From assembly GCA_030247855.1 (NCBI GenBank), contig JAPDRN010000157.1, forward strand, positions 1-64,000: 64,000 nt of DNA. Direction: 5' to 3'. Positions within the stretch are counted from its first letter, which is position 1. Every line of letters starts with the position of its first letter. A program made the translations under genes and the position numbers. This stretch comes from Knufia peltigerae. Its lineage: Eukaryota; Ascomycota; Eurotiomycetes; Chaetothyriales; Trichomeriaceae. This document shows positions 7,542 through 16,749 of this stretch, one piece after another. The notes beneath the pieces were generated by a model that worked only from the letters and a program-made list of their open reading frames with translations, had not been told where the DNA came from and ran no database searches.

Positions 7542-10500
7542 TCACATGTTCTCACAGCCGGGATAGTCGGGGGCATCTTCGCAAATTCTCTTCGGGCTCG
7601 GCGTTGACATCTCGTTTATAAGCGTCCCCAGTATAGGCCAGCCACGCAGAGCCGATTTCAATTTCGAAGCTCGCTTCTCGGCTCGCCCCATATGGACTCC
7701 AATTCGACGAGAGTAGTCGGCGGAAATTGTCTTGCACTGATCCTCTACACCACTAGGCAGACCTGATGGAGCGCCTTTGAATCCATGCTTATTTATCCAG
7801 CCGTCGGGCCCGTAGACGCCAACCTCATTTCCGCGAGGTCCAAGAACGTGAATTTCAAAGGACGCATCGCCACGATAGTTGAATGTGTCAACACGTCCTG
7901 TATAACCATCTCCGAGATCAACCGGCTTCCCAGCCATACCTAGGGGGTCAACAAGGCTGACGGGGTTACCGCTGACGTAGCCGAAGGTGCCTACGCCACC
8001 GAGCAATCCAATCGGATCGCTCTGGGAATACCGCCCCACTGCCGGGTCGTACTCCCGCCGGTAGTTGTAGAACAACCCACTCGCATCCGTCGCCTGCTGG
8101 CCCGGGAAGCGCAGCGCCAGTTCAAACACCACACCATCCCCATCCGGGTCGGCACTCGGCATCTGGTTGCCGAACACCTCGCTCTTGTTGCTCCACTCCC
8201 AGATCGCCACATCGCGCACCGGATCGATCACCACGCGCGGCGTACCCAGATGATCCGGCTGGACATAGGCCAGTTCTGGCACGCCCGTGTCCGGCACATT
8301 GATCAGCGCCACCGGATAGTTGTCCAGCCAGATGGCCTGCTGCTGCACCTGGCCCGTGGCCGAGTAGTTGCCCAACCACTGCCCTGCTTCGTCGTACAAC
8401 GTGATCTGAGCCGCACCACCGGCCGGGGTACGCAGCACGCGCTCGCCGCGATGGTTGTAGGCGTAGCTCTCCAGTGTGGCGTTGCCCTGCTTCACCGCGT
8501 TCATGCGGTTGGCATCGTTGTAGTTGAACGCCTTGCTGCCGATGCTGGTGGTGTTGCCCACTGCGTCATGGTTGCGCGCTTCGCCATCCACTGCAGTCAG
8601 CCGGTGGCTGGTGGCCGGATAGGTGTAGCTGGCGGTCCCTGCCGACGTGATCAGCGAGGTGCGGTTGCCGGTGGCATCGTAGCCGTAGGTTTCAATCGGC
8701 GTGCCGGTCGTACCGTCCTGGGTCTGGGTCAGGCGGCCGAGCGCGTCATAAGCGTACTTGGCCAGCACTTCGGACCCTGCGCCGTTCTTCAGCTCGGTGA
8801 TCGAACCCACCGGATCATAGCCATAGCTCAGGGACAGGCCGCCTGCGGCCGGGTCATGCACGGCCTGCGGGCGGTAGTCCAGGTCCAGCGGGCGCTGCAA
8901 CTGGCGACCATTGCCGTAGGTCCAACCGGTCGCCGGGCCGAAGGCCGCATAGATCACGTTGTTCACCACGATCTGGCGCGGCTGGCCGGTGCGCGTCAGG
9001 CCAATCTGGCTGACACGGCCCTGGGTGTCACGTACGTAGTCGGCCACGCTGCCGTCCGGGTAGGTCAACGCGGTCAGACGACCGGACTTGCTGTAGGCGT
9101 AGCGCAGCGTACTGGCGACACCGTTGACGGTCTGCACCTTGCGGGTGATCTGGCCGAAGCGGTTGTGGCAGTACTGGGTGCTGCCATTCGCGTGCAACAC
9201 CTGCCCCAGGCGACCCTTGGCAAAGCGCTCGTCGGCGGCACAGGCAGCCGGTGCCACGTCATAGCTGTAGCCCACGTCCAGATTGGGGTCCGGATAGGCA
9301 ATACCAGTCAGGCGGTTCATCGCATCGTACTGATAGGTGGCGGTGACGCTGCGCGCGTCGGTAGCCGTCTTGCGGTTGCCAGCCGCATCCACGGTGAAGC
9401 TGCTGGCGCCACTGTCCGGGCTGACCTGGCCGGTCAGGTCACCAAAGCCGTTGTAGGCATAGGTGGTGTGCAGGCCCTTCGGGTCGGTCACCTGGGTGAC
9501 CTGGTCCAGCGCGTTGTACTGGCTGCGGATTTCCGCAGCAACACCGCCGACGTCCTGCAGGGTCCGCGCCAGCCGGTTCAGTGGATCGTACTGCTGGCTG
9601 GAGACGCGCTGCAGGGCGTCTGTCACCGTCTGCGGATTGCCGTTGGCATCGTAGGTGAAGCTGGTGGCGTGGTTGCCGGCGTCCTTCAGCGCCGTAAGCT
9701 GGCCAATCGTGTTGAAGGTGCGTGCCAGGGTGCGGCGCAGGGTACCGCCCGCATCCAGGGTGTCCTCCTTCAGTCGATTGCCGGCATTGTCCAGCGTGTA
9801 GTGAATGGTATTGCCCGCGTTGTCCTCGATATCGGTCAGTCGCAGTGCTGCGTCATACACGTACGTCACGCTGCCGCCATCGGGCTCGGTGATCTGTTGC
9901 ACCTGACCAGTGGGCCAGTAGCTGATCTGGGTGGATCGATCCTCGGCGGTGGTGGCGCCGCGTACAGTCACCGAGGTGGGCCAGCCACGAGCATGGTAGG
10001 CGTAGTCGGTGACCACGCCATTGGCATCCTTCACCGACAACGGTCGCCCGTAGGCGTCGTAGGCCAACGTCTCCACCGTCTGACCGAGTGCATTGGTGAC
10101 GCTGCGCAGGTCGCCCTTGCGATAGGTGCAGGCCCCATTGGTCGCGCACCCTGCGTCGTCTACGGCGTAGTAGGCATAGGTGCTGACGTCGGCCACGTCG
10201 GTGCGTGCGCCGTCCACGCTCTTCAGCAGCCCCTCCACGGGGCAACTGCCGGCTGCGGCTACATCCGCGGCCTCGCAATAGGTATACGTGGCCGTACGCG
10301 TCTGCCCGGACGCCAGGTCCTTCAGGGTCACGCTCACCGGCTGTCTACGGGCGTTGTAGGCGGTACGCGTCTCACGCTGACCGATGGTCGTCGCCAGCAC
10401 CGCGTTGGTCACACTGTCGCGCGTGGTCTGCACCACGCGCTGCTCAGGCAGACCCACCGCATCAGTGATGGTGTGGGTGCTGACCGGTCGGCCCGTCACC

Positions 10501-12245
10501 GCGTCAACGCCTTCGCTGTAAGTGTGCTTGGTCTGGACGCCGCGCCGGTCCGTATAGGTATCCAGACGCCGGCGGAAATCGACCGCGCCGTCATAGTAGG
10601 TGCGGCTGACCGAACCCTGGGCATCGGTCGTGCCCGACACTTTGCGGGGAGGTGCGCTGTCGCCACCGGCTGTCAGCGTGTAATCGGTCTGATGGCCCAA
10701 TGCATCAGTGACCACCGCACCGCCATTGGGGCTGTAGGCAAGGGTTACGCCATCAGCGCCACCCGCGTGCTGGCTCGAAATGACGCGACCGATGGTGTCA
10801 TAGGTGAAGGTGCTGTAGCGGCGCCCATCCTCGGCGGTAATGCCGGTCAGATGCTGGGGGAAATCCAGATTCTCGTAGTGATAGGTGCGCACCCCGCCGC
10901 CCGCGTACGTGACGGTAGCGACCTGCCCATGCGCGGTATAGGTATAGCTCGCCTGCGGTACGCCCGCGACCAGAACGGAGCTGATCAATGCTTCGTAGTC
11001 GTTGGACTGATAGACGAATTCAAGCGTACGGCCGCTGCTGTGCACGACGGCAGCGAGGCGCTGGCTATCGTCATAGACGAAGGTGAGCGAGGTGCCGTCC
11101 ACATAGCGCTTCGCGGCAAGCCGGCCCGCATCGTCGAATGTCGAAATGGCGTCGGACGCGTACAGCGTCCAGTTCCCATTCTGGACCAGGCGATCGCCAC
11201 TGCTGTCGGCGGCCTCGTAGACCTGGCCGATCTTCTTGAAGGCGCGCTGGAAACCGGTGGCCTCAACGATGCCTGCGCCGCCCGCCCCATCCAGTGCGAG
11301 CTGGGCACCAAGCGAGTGTGTCCAACCGTAGCCGAAGCCTCCGGACGAGGTGGATATTCCCGAATGGTAATAGCGCGTCAGTGCAATCCAGCCCAGATCG
11401 AAGTCCTGCGCGATCTCGTACTTCTCACCGGTCTTCACGTCGCAGGGGTTGCCTACGGTGCCGTTGCACGGCGGTTCCTGTGACGGCGAGCTGTTGGAAG
11501 GGATTGGACTCATGCCGCTCATGGCAGCATTGCCTGCGGTAGGGCAACTCCCATTGCCGCCATCCTTGTCGCACTGCGTCGTCTTGGAGGTGATGGTGGC
11601 TACGAACTCTTCGCTGACGCAGGCTTCGTGCTTGTTGGACCACTGGGTGAGGGGGACCGGGCAGTTCAGACGCCGGGTCCGCGTCATATGGGCATCGCTT
11701 GGATAGGGCGTGCACGGCGACTCGGCTGTGTTGTCGCCGGTCATGTATATCACTTCAAAATCACGTGTCTCGATGGTTCCTTCCATATCCGGGCTGAGCG
11801 CATACCACTCGCTTGTGGGCGTGACGGCTGCACCAGGACATACAGGATTGAACGCCTTGATATCGGCGAGATAGGAAGCAACCATTGCCTCTTCGGTCGG
11901 AAATATAGCGGTACTCAGATACGACCAATCAGGGTCGGAGGGCTGGGACTTGCCCATCCAGTACGTGATTGAGGTATTGCCCTCCAGGTCCACGACCTTC
12001 GACTTGATCGAATTGACGGACTGCCAACCGAACTGGAACTCAGGCGGGAACGGACTCGGCGCGGGCAGACTCTTGATCGCCTGCACTGCCTCCTGCTGAG
12101 TCTTGTACTGGGTCGAATTCCCGCTTGGCTGGGAGATGCGCCAGGTTGTCTTGCTCTCCTGCGCTTGCGCGGCAAGGGGGGCTGCGCAGCCAAGCGCGGC
12201 CATCATCAGCGCCACACACGCCAGCTTCATTGTCCGTTCGAACAT
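7542..12245 (-). CDS. Rhs/YD-repeat polymorphic toxin with Sec signal
   Basis: 1567 aa. The ATG at 12245 has GGAAGGAG 8 nt upstream and opens a signal peptide (MFERTMKLACVALMMAALGC...AQA). Residues ~30-300 are a Cys-containing N-terminal region of unknown function; then a DUF6531-type segment (NPCDVKTGEKYE...LTRYYHS), then about 1000 residues of YD repeats (e.g. YDAMNRLTGIAYPD), then the Rhs core end (LGTPRVVIDPVRDVAIWEWS; YDPAVGRYSQSDPIGLLGG; DPLG). The last ~131 residues after DPLG are the variable tip, with GVYGPDGWINKHGF as its clearest motif; I cannot name its activity. It has no PAAR domain, so it differs from typical T6SS Rhs effectors and looks Sec-exported. The likely immunity gene follows. 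Confidence 0.9.
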   Translation of the reverse strand: MFERTMKLACVALMMAALGCAAPLAAQAQESKTTWRISQPSGNSTQYKTQQEAVQAIKSLPAPSPFPPEFQFGWQSVNSIKSKVVDLEGNTSITYWMGKSQPSDPDWSYLSTAIFPTEEAMVASYLADIKAFNPVCPGAAVTPTSEWYALSPDMEGTIETRDFEVIYMTGDNTAESPCTPYPSDAHMTRTRRLNCPVPLTQWSNKHEACVSEEFVATITSKTTQCDKDGGNGSCPTAGNAAMSGMSPIPSNSSPSQEPPCNGTVGNPCDVKTGEKYEIAQDFDLGWIALTRYYHSGISTSSGGFGYGWTHSLGAQLALDGAGGAGIVEATGFQRAFKKIGQVYEAADSSGDRLVQNGNWTLYASDAISTFDDAGRLAAKRYVDGTSLTFVYDDSQRLAAVVHSSGRTLEFVYQSNDYEALISSVLVAGVPQASYTYTAHGQVATVTYAGGGVRTYHYENLDFPQHLTGITAEDGRRYSTFTYDTIGRVISSQHAGGADGVTLAYSPNGGAVVTDALGHQTDYTLTAGGDSAPPRKVSGTTDAQGSVSRTYYDGAVDFRRRLDTYTDRRGVQTKHTYSEGVDAVTGRPVSTHTITDAVGLPEQRVVQTTRDSVTNAVLATTIGQRETRTAYNARRQPVSVTLKDLASGQTRTATYTYCEAADVAAAGSCPVEGLLKSVDGARTDVADVSTYAYYAVDDAGCATNGACTYRKGDLRSVTNALGQTVETLAYDAYGRPLSVKDANGVVTDYAYHARGWPTSVTVRGATTAEDRSTQISYWPTGQVQQITEPDGGSVTYVYDAALRLTDIEDNAGNTIHYTLDNAGNRLKEDTLDAGGTLRRTLARTFNTIGQLTALKDAGNHATSFTYDANGNPQTVTDALQRVSSQQYDPLNRLARTLQDVGGVAAEIRSQYNALDQVTQVTDPKGLHTTYAYNGFGDLTGQVSPDSGASSFTVDAAGNRKTATDARSVTATYQYDAMNRLTGIAYPDPNLDVGYSYDVAPAACAADERFAKGRLGQVLHANGSTQYCHNRFGQITRKVQTVNGVASTLRYAYSKSGRLTALTYPDGSVADYVRDTQGRVSQIGLTRTGQPRQIVVNNVIYAAFGPATGWTYGNGRQLQRPLDLDYRPQAVHDPAAGGLSLSYGYDPVGSITELKNGAGSEVLAKYAYDALGRLTQTQDGTTGTPIETYGYDATGNRTSLITSAGTASYTYPATSHRLTAVDGEARNHDAVGNTTSIGSKAFNYNDANRMNAVKQGNATLESYAYNHRGERVLRTPAGGAAQITLYDEAGQWLGNYSATGQVQQQAIWLDNYPVALINVPDTGVPELAYVQPDHLGTPRVVIDPVRDVAIWEWSNKSEVFGNQMPSADPDGDGVVFELALRFPGQQATDASGLFYNYRREYDPAVGRYSQSDPIGLLGGVGTFGYVSGNPVSLVDPLGMAGKPVDLGDGYTGRVDTFNYRGDASFEIHVLGPRGNEVGVYGPDGWINKHGFKGAPSGLPSGVEDQCKTISADYSRRIGVHMGRAEKRASKLKSALRGWPILGTLINEMSTPSPKRICEDAPDYPGCENM

Positions 12246-12549
12246 CCGTGTTCTCCTTCCTGGGCGAATACCGCGCCGGGAGGGACGAAGGTGCACAGGC
12301 GGATCACCGCCCTGTAGCCCCCTGCTTCGGATCGTCCCTGTTCCGGAATGCGGCAATGCCGCATGGCGCCTTTATCGCGCGAGCCCATTACATAGTCAAG
12401 TCAAGCCGTGGGATGTCGGTCACGATTATCGATACCGGCAACGACCCTGCCCAGGTGATCAGAGTACTCCCCCCAAACTGCTTCCAGTCTTCATTAGTGC
12501 TAGCGTGCACGTCAAGCCAGTGATGCAAGGATGCGCTGCAGGATCGTCT
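12246..12549. other. divergent intergenic region upstream of rhs
   Basis: 304 nt between the rhs start and the lipoprotein gene. It holds the strong rhs ribosome site at 12253-12260 and presumably promoters for both directions. No gene, repeat or clear operator is visible. Confidence 0.5.
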
Positions 12550-13014
12550 ATGGCCCCGACATTACCTCCATTTTCAGTCCGCGTGAGGCTGCTCCTCCTC
12601 TTCGCACTCTGCTTGATACTCACCTCCTGCGATCTGGATCTGGTGATGGACAGCTCCTACGCCACGAAGCAGGAAGCCGTCGACGCCGAGATGATTGCCA
12701 AGGGTTGGATTCCCGCGTGGGTGCCCGAGGAGGCGACCGACCTGCGTGAGGTGCACGACCTCGATGCAAACGTGAGCGCGCTTGCCTTCAGCAGGCCACG
12801 CAGCAAGCAGCTGTTGTTGCCGTCGGGTTGCCGGCCCGTCGACCACAGCGCTGTCCAGCCGGCACTGTTCAATCGAAGCTGGTGGCCGAGTGAGGCTGCT
12901 CTGAAGCGCGCCTACACCTTTTCCCGTTGCGAGCCCGAGTTCGACAATTCAGTACTCGTCGCAACAAGCGGAACCGGCGATCATGTGCTCTTCTGGCGCA
13001 CGTACGCTCGCTGA
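12550..13014 (+). CDS. lipoprotein, YbbD-head-like
   Basis: 154 aa. Hydrophobic N-terminus VRLLLLFALCLILTSC with lipobox LTSC, so a predicted lipoprotein. The mature part has ATKQEAVDAEMIAKGWIPAW, then VPEEATDLREVHDLDAN, a pattern I associate with the YbbD family of small lipoproteins. AGGA lies 6 nt before the ATG at 12550; an earlier in-frame ATG exists at 12523. Its stop overlaps the first possible start of the next gene (TGATG). It is divergent from the rhs gene, so a link to it is only positional. Confidence 0.65.
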   Translation: MAPTLPPFSVRVRLLLLFALCLILTSCDLDLVMDSSYATKQEAVDAEMIAKGWIPAWVPEEATDLREVHDLDANVSALAFSRPRSKQLLLPSGCRPVDHSAVQPALFNRSWWPSEAALKRAYTFSRCEPEFDNSVLVATSGTGDHVLFWRTYAR

Positions 13015-13052
13015 TGCGCATGCCCGCCCTCCCCTGCAACCTGACACTACAG

Positions 13053-13583
13053 ATGCGCACTCCACGAACGATCGTCACCACCCTCGCCCTTTGCCTGTTG
13101 CCCAGCCTTCCGGTCTACGCAGAGCAAAGCACCCCTAGCGATGTAGAAGCGATCGAACAGGTGATCGAGTCCTTCCGCACCTCGCTGATCAACAAGGACA
13201 AACCGACCTACATGAGCTTGTTCTTTTCGGACAAGCCGGAAGACATCGGCTGGCAGTTCGTGTCCGAGGATCAGCGATTGGCGGACATCCGCAGGGCCAA
13301 GCCCGATGCGATCAAGGCACGAAAGATCCCATCGAACAACTTCATTTCGCTCATCGATGAGGCCGTGGCCACTGCAGCGCCACGAGAGGAGGAGTTCTTC
13401 AACACGAAGATCGACACGGACGGCGATGTGGCATCGGTGTCGTTCGACTACAGCTTCCACGCCAATGGTGCGAAAGGAAACTGGGGCAGGGAAATGTGGC
13501 AGCTGGTCCGCACCGAGCAGGGCTGGAAGATCTTTTCAGTGATCTATTCGATACGCGACAAGCGCAGTTCAGCAGAGAGCTGA
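13053..13583 (+). CDS. exported NTF2/SnoaL-like protein
   Basis: 176 aa from the ATG at 13053, which opens a Sec signal peptide (TIVTTLALCLLPSLPVYA, then EQS). The mature part, VEAIEQVIESFRTSLINKDK to MWQLVRTEQGWKIFSVIYSI, has the helix-then-curved-sheet layout of the NTF2/SnoaL (DUF4440-like) fold. A start at 13014 would couple it by TGATG to the lipoprotein stop but puts 13 residues before the signal. No catalytic residues can be assigned. Confidence 0.65.
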   Translation: MRTPRTIVTTLALCLLPSLPVYAEQSTPSDVEAIEQVIESFRTSLINKDKPTYMSLFFSDKPEDIGWQFVSEDQRLADIRRAKPDAIKARKIPSNNFISLIDEAVATAAPREEEFFNTKIDTDGDVASVSFDYSFHANGAKGNWGREMWQLVRTEQGWKIFSVIYSIRDKRSSAES

Positions 13584-13606
13584 CGCTGTTTTTCAGCCAG
13601 TCCACG

Positions 13607-14422
13607 TCAATCGCCACGAGCAGCAGAATCCTGATTCCGCAACCGCGCCGCAAAATACCGCGTAGGCGACTGCCCCAGCGCTTTCTTGAACATCGTGATG
13701 AACGCTGTCACCGACTCGTAGCCCAGGGTTTCAGAAACCCGCTGCACCGCCGCGCCGCCTGCAAGCTCGCGAATCGCAACCAGCAGATGCAGCTGTTGCC
13801 GCCAGCGCCCGAACGACAGACCAGTTTCCCGATCAATCAGGCGCGTCAACGTGCGCTCGCCCAGCGCCAGACGTTTGGCCCATTCATTGATGGTGCTGCG
13901 GTCGGCCGGATTGGCCGACAGCGCCGCAGCCAGCGCGCGGATCTTGGGGTGATCACTCACCGGCAGGTACAACCGCTCGGCCGGCATCTGCACCAGTTCG
14001 TCCAGCAGCACCCGCGCCAGCCGCTCGACATGCCCGCCGCGCGGGTAGTCCTGCGGCACATCGGCCAGGTGCAGGATCATCTCGCGCACCATCGGTGAGA
14101 TCGACAGCGTCACACAGTGCAGTGGCAGGTCGACGACGCCCGGCTCGACGAACAGATAGCACAGGCGCGCGTTCGCAGTCGCACGGTTGCTATGCGGCAT
14201 GCTGCCGGGAATCCACACGCCGCACTGCGGCGGCACGATCCACAGGGCATTGGCCACCTCGCAGGTCACCGCGCCATGAAGTGCCAGGATCAGCTGTCCC
14301 TTGCGATGGTCGTGCACCGGAATCTCGGCATCGTGGTCGGCCACCTGCAGGCGGCTGGCCACTGCCGGCCGATCCGTCGCGTCCGGGTCCAGATCAAAGC
14401 CAGGCAGCGAAATGCGAGTCAT
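13607..14422 (-). CDS. AraC-family transcriptional regulator
   Basis: 271 aa. N-terminal cupin-like sensing domain (PVHDHRKGQLILALHG, then GVWIPGSMPHSNRA), C-terminal double helix-turn-helix from about residue 165 (STINEWAKRLALGERTLTRL; RVSETLGYESVTAFITMFKK; LGQSPTRYFA). ATG at 14422 is preferred over a TTG at 14428. It is divergent from the FUSC efflux operon and probably its regulator. The fusaric-acid pump FuaABC of S. maltophilia is described with a LysR regulator, so this locus is similar but not the same arrangement. Confidence 0.88.
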   Translation of the reverse strand: MTRISLPGFDLDPDATDRPAVASRLQVADHDAEIPVHDHRKGQLILALHGAVTCEVANALWIVPPQCGVWIPGSMPHSNRATANARLCYLFVEPGVVDLPLHCVTLSISPMVREMILHLADVPQDYPRGGHVERLARVLLDELVQMPAERLYLPVSDHPKIRALAAALSANPADRSTINEWAKRLALGERTLTRLIDRETGLSFGRWRQQLHLLVAIRELAGGAAVQRVSETLGYESVTAFITMFKKALGQSPTRYFAARLRNQDSAARGD

Positions 14423-14435
14423 TCTCAATGACCAG

Positions 14436-14488
14436 ATTCAGCGATAGACTGACATTCTAGCGAAATTCGGCGAACGGTCTCGCTGAAT
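14436..14488. promoter_or_regulatory. candidate operator for the AraC regulator
   Basis: A perfect 9-bp inverted repeat, ATTCAGCGA (14436-14444) and TCGCTGAAT (14480-14488), extended by GAC/GTC two bases further in on the left arm. The centres are 44 bp apart, about four helical turns, between the start of the regulator and the start of the efflux operon. Confidence 0.45.
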
Positions 14489-14499
14489 ACGATGGCGGC

Positions 14500-16529
14500 A
14501 TGCAGATTCCCGCCCCANNNNNNNNNNNNNNNNNNNNNNNNNNNNNNNNNNNNNNNNNNNNNNNNNNNNNNNNNNNNNNNNNNNNNNNNNNNNNNNNNNN
14601 NNNNNNNNNNNNNCCTGGCTTTCGCGCCCCAGTGCGCTGCTGACGTCGCCCGCGTTGAAGGTCGACCGCGAAGCGGTGCTGTTCTCGCTCAAGTGTCTGC
14701 TCGCCGCGATCCTCGGGCTGTATGTCTCGCTGCGCATCGGCCTGACCCGCCCGTTCTGGGTGATCGGCACGGTCTATCTGGTGTCGCAGCCGTTGTCCGG
14801 CGCGACGCTCAGCCGGGGCCTGTTCCGCCTGCTGGGAACCGTCGGCGGTGCGGCCGCTACGGTGCTGCTGGTGCCGCGGTTCGCCAACGCGCCCTTGGTG
14901 CTGAGCGTTGTGCTGGCGGCCTGGATGGGCCTGTGCCTGTACCTGGCCATGCTCGACCGCACACCGCGTGCGTATGCCTTCCTGCTGGCCGGGTACACCA
15001 CCAGCCTGATCGGTTTCCCGGCGGTGATGGTGCCCGGTGAAGTCTTCACCATCGCCATCACCCGCGTGCAGGAGATCTCCATCGGCATTCTTGCGGCAAC
15101 GCTGGTCCACGGGCTGGTGCTGCCACGCCGGGTCTCGCCGCGTGTGCATGCGCGCGTGGCATCGATCCTCGGCGATGCGGAACGCTGGACGCAGGACATG
15201 CGCGCAGGCGCCAAGGCCCTGGTGCTGGCGGAGGATCGCTCCAGGGTGGCCGCAGACCTGCTCGAACTGCACACGCTGTCCATCCACCTGCCGTTCGACA
15301 GCGCGCACGGCGTTGCCCAGGTGCAGGTCCTGCGCGCACTGCATGACCGGATGCTCGATGTGCTGATGCTGTCCAGCGCGGTGGACGAATCACTGGCCCA
15401 GCTGCGCGCGCAGCCTGCTGGCACGTCAGACACAGCATGGCCGGTCCTGCTGCGTGCAGCACTTTGCACACGTCAGGCCGAACTTGATGCTGCGCATCGT
15501 GACTGCCGGCTGCTGGAAGAGCAGCTGCACGCCGCCCGCCCGGACTGGCGCCGGCGTGTGCCCGTGCACCTTGCCAGCAAGGCGAACGGCCACGTGCTGC
15601 ACCGTGATCACCGGATCGCCCTGCGCAGTGCTTTGGGTGCCTTCATCGGCATCGTATTGAGCTGCGCGCTGTGGATCGCTACCGCGTGGTCCGATGGCGC
15701 AACCGCCGTCTCCATCATCGGCACGGCCTGCGTATTGTTCGGGACCGCCGAGGCACCTGCCGGGCATGTCATGCGCTACCTGATCGGGTCGGCCATCGGC
15801 GTGGTCATCGGGCTGTTCTACGCGCTGGTGATCTTTCCGGGCCTGTCCGATTTCGTCGGTCTGGCCATGGCGCTGGCGCCCGCGCTGCTGCTGTGTGGCT
15901 CGTTCCTCGCCCGCCCACCGTTCATCATGGCGGCGTTGGGCGTAGTGCTCACCTTCCCGCTCATTGCAGGATTGGGCGCCACCAATGCCAGCAGCATCGT
16001 GGGCGCACTCAACAGCAGCGTCGCACTGTTCGTGGGCACGGCGGCGGCACTGTGCAGCATGTCGCTGTTGCAGACGCTGGACAGCAATCGCAGCCGCGCG
16101 CGCTTGCAGGACGTGATCAGGCGGGACATCGCCCGCCGGGCGGCCGGGCAAGTGCGAAATGCCAGCGACTGGACAAGCCGCATGGTGGATCGGCTTGCGC
16201 TGCTTGCCCCCCGCCTGCGCGGCCATCCGGATGCAGCCCGCACATTGCGGACGATGTTTGCAGACATGCGCGCAACCAGTGCCGTGGCCGAACTGCGTGT
16301 GATCGGCAGGACGTTCAAGGACCGGAGCAGCCGCGAGTGTCATGCGCAGTTGATGCACAGGGCCACCGCTCACTTCCGCACCCCCGCTCCTCGCCAGGCG
16401 AGCCCACCGCTACTGGAATCGCTCGAACGCACACGCGACGCCATCCTCGCTGGCAAGCCACCCGGAACCGAGCGTGTTCTTGCGCTGCTTTGCGGCCTGC
16501 GCCGCGACCTGCTCGTTCATGAGGACTGA
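14500..16529 (+). CDS. FUSC-family (fusaric acid/aromatic acid) inner-membrane transporter, start region lost in N gap
   Basis: The frame is open from 14616 to 16529 (637 codons) and the probable start is ATG 14500 (MQIPAP...), on the other side of a 96-N gap whose true length is unknown. Two similar membrane halves are visible: VLFSLKCLLAAILGLYVSLR onward, and LRSALGAFIGIVLSCALWIA onward, each followed by cytoplasmic helices, as in AaeB/YdhK/fusaric-acid-resistance proteins. It would move aromatic or phenazine-like acids across the inner membrane together with the HlyD-type adaptor downstream. The next gene begins 4 nt after its stop. Confidence 0.88.
14518..14613. other. assembly gap (96 Ns)
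   Basis: A run of N bases. It interrupts the first codons of the FUSC transporter, so the reading frame across it cannot be checked. Confidence 1.
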
Positions 16530-16533
16530 GTCG

Positions 16534-16749
16534 ATGTTCTCCGATATTTCCATTGACGGCGTCTTCGTTCCCGGCCTGCTGGCGGTGGCGCTCATCGCGC
16601 TGGCGCTGTCGATGATGGCTTCGCGGCTGCTGGCAAGCCTCGGGCTGTACCGGCTGTTCGCCTATCGCCCGCTGGTGGGCCTTTCGCTGTTCGTGATCCT
16701 GGCCCAGCTGTTGATCCAGCTCGTGCCCCTGTTCGAGAAACTGAAATGA
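16534..16749 (+). CDS. DUF1656 membrane protein (AaeX-like)
   Basis: 71 aa with two membrane helices (GVFVPGLLAVALIALALSMM; LVGLSLFVILAQLLIQLVPL). This is the small third inner-membrane part that accompanies FUSC transporters and HlyD adaptors (AaeX in E. coli). ATG at 16534 follows GAGGA; the gene starts 4 nt after the transporter stop and overlaps the adaptor start as ATGA. Confidence 0.85.
   Translation: MFSDISIDGVFVPGLLAVALIALALSMMASRLLASLGLYRLFAYRPLVGLSLFVILAQLLIQLVPLFEKLK

Noticed and set aside
8250..11483. A 1077-codon open frame on the plus strand
   Set aside because: It is the antisense shadow of the rhs YD-repeat region; the minus strand carries the Rhs motifs, a ribosome site and a signal peptide.
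14655..14657. TTG at 14655 as the start of the FUSC transporter
   Set aside because: The frame continues upstream to the N gap with plausible sequence, and ATG 14500 before the gap is a better start.
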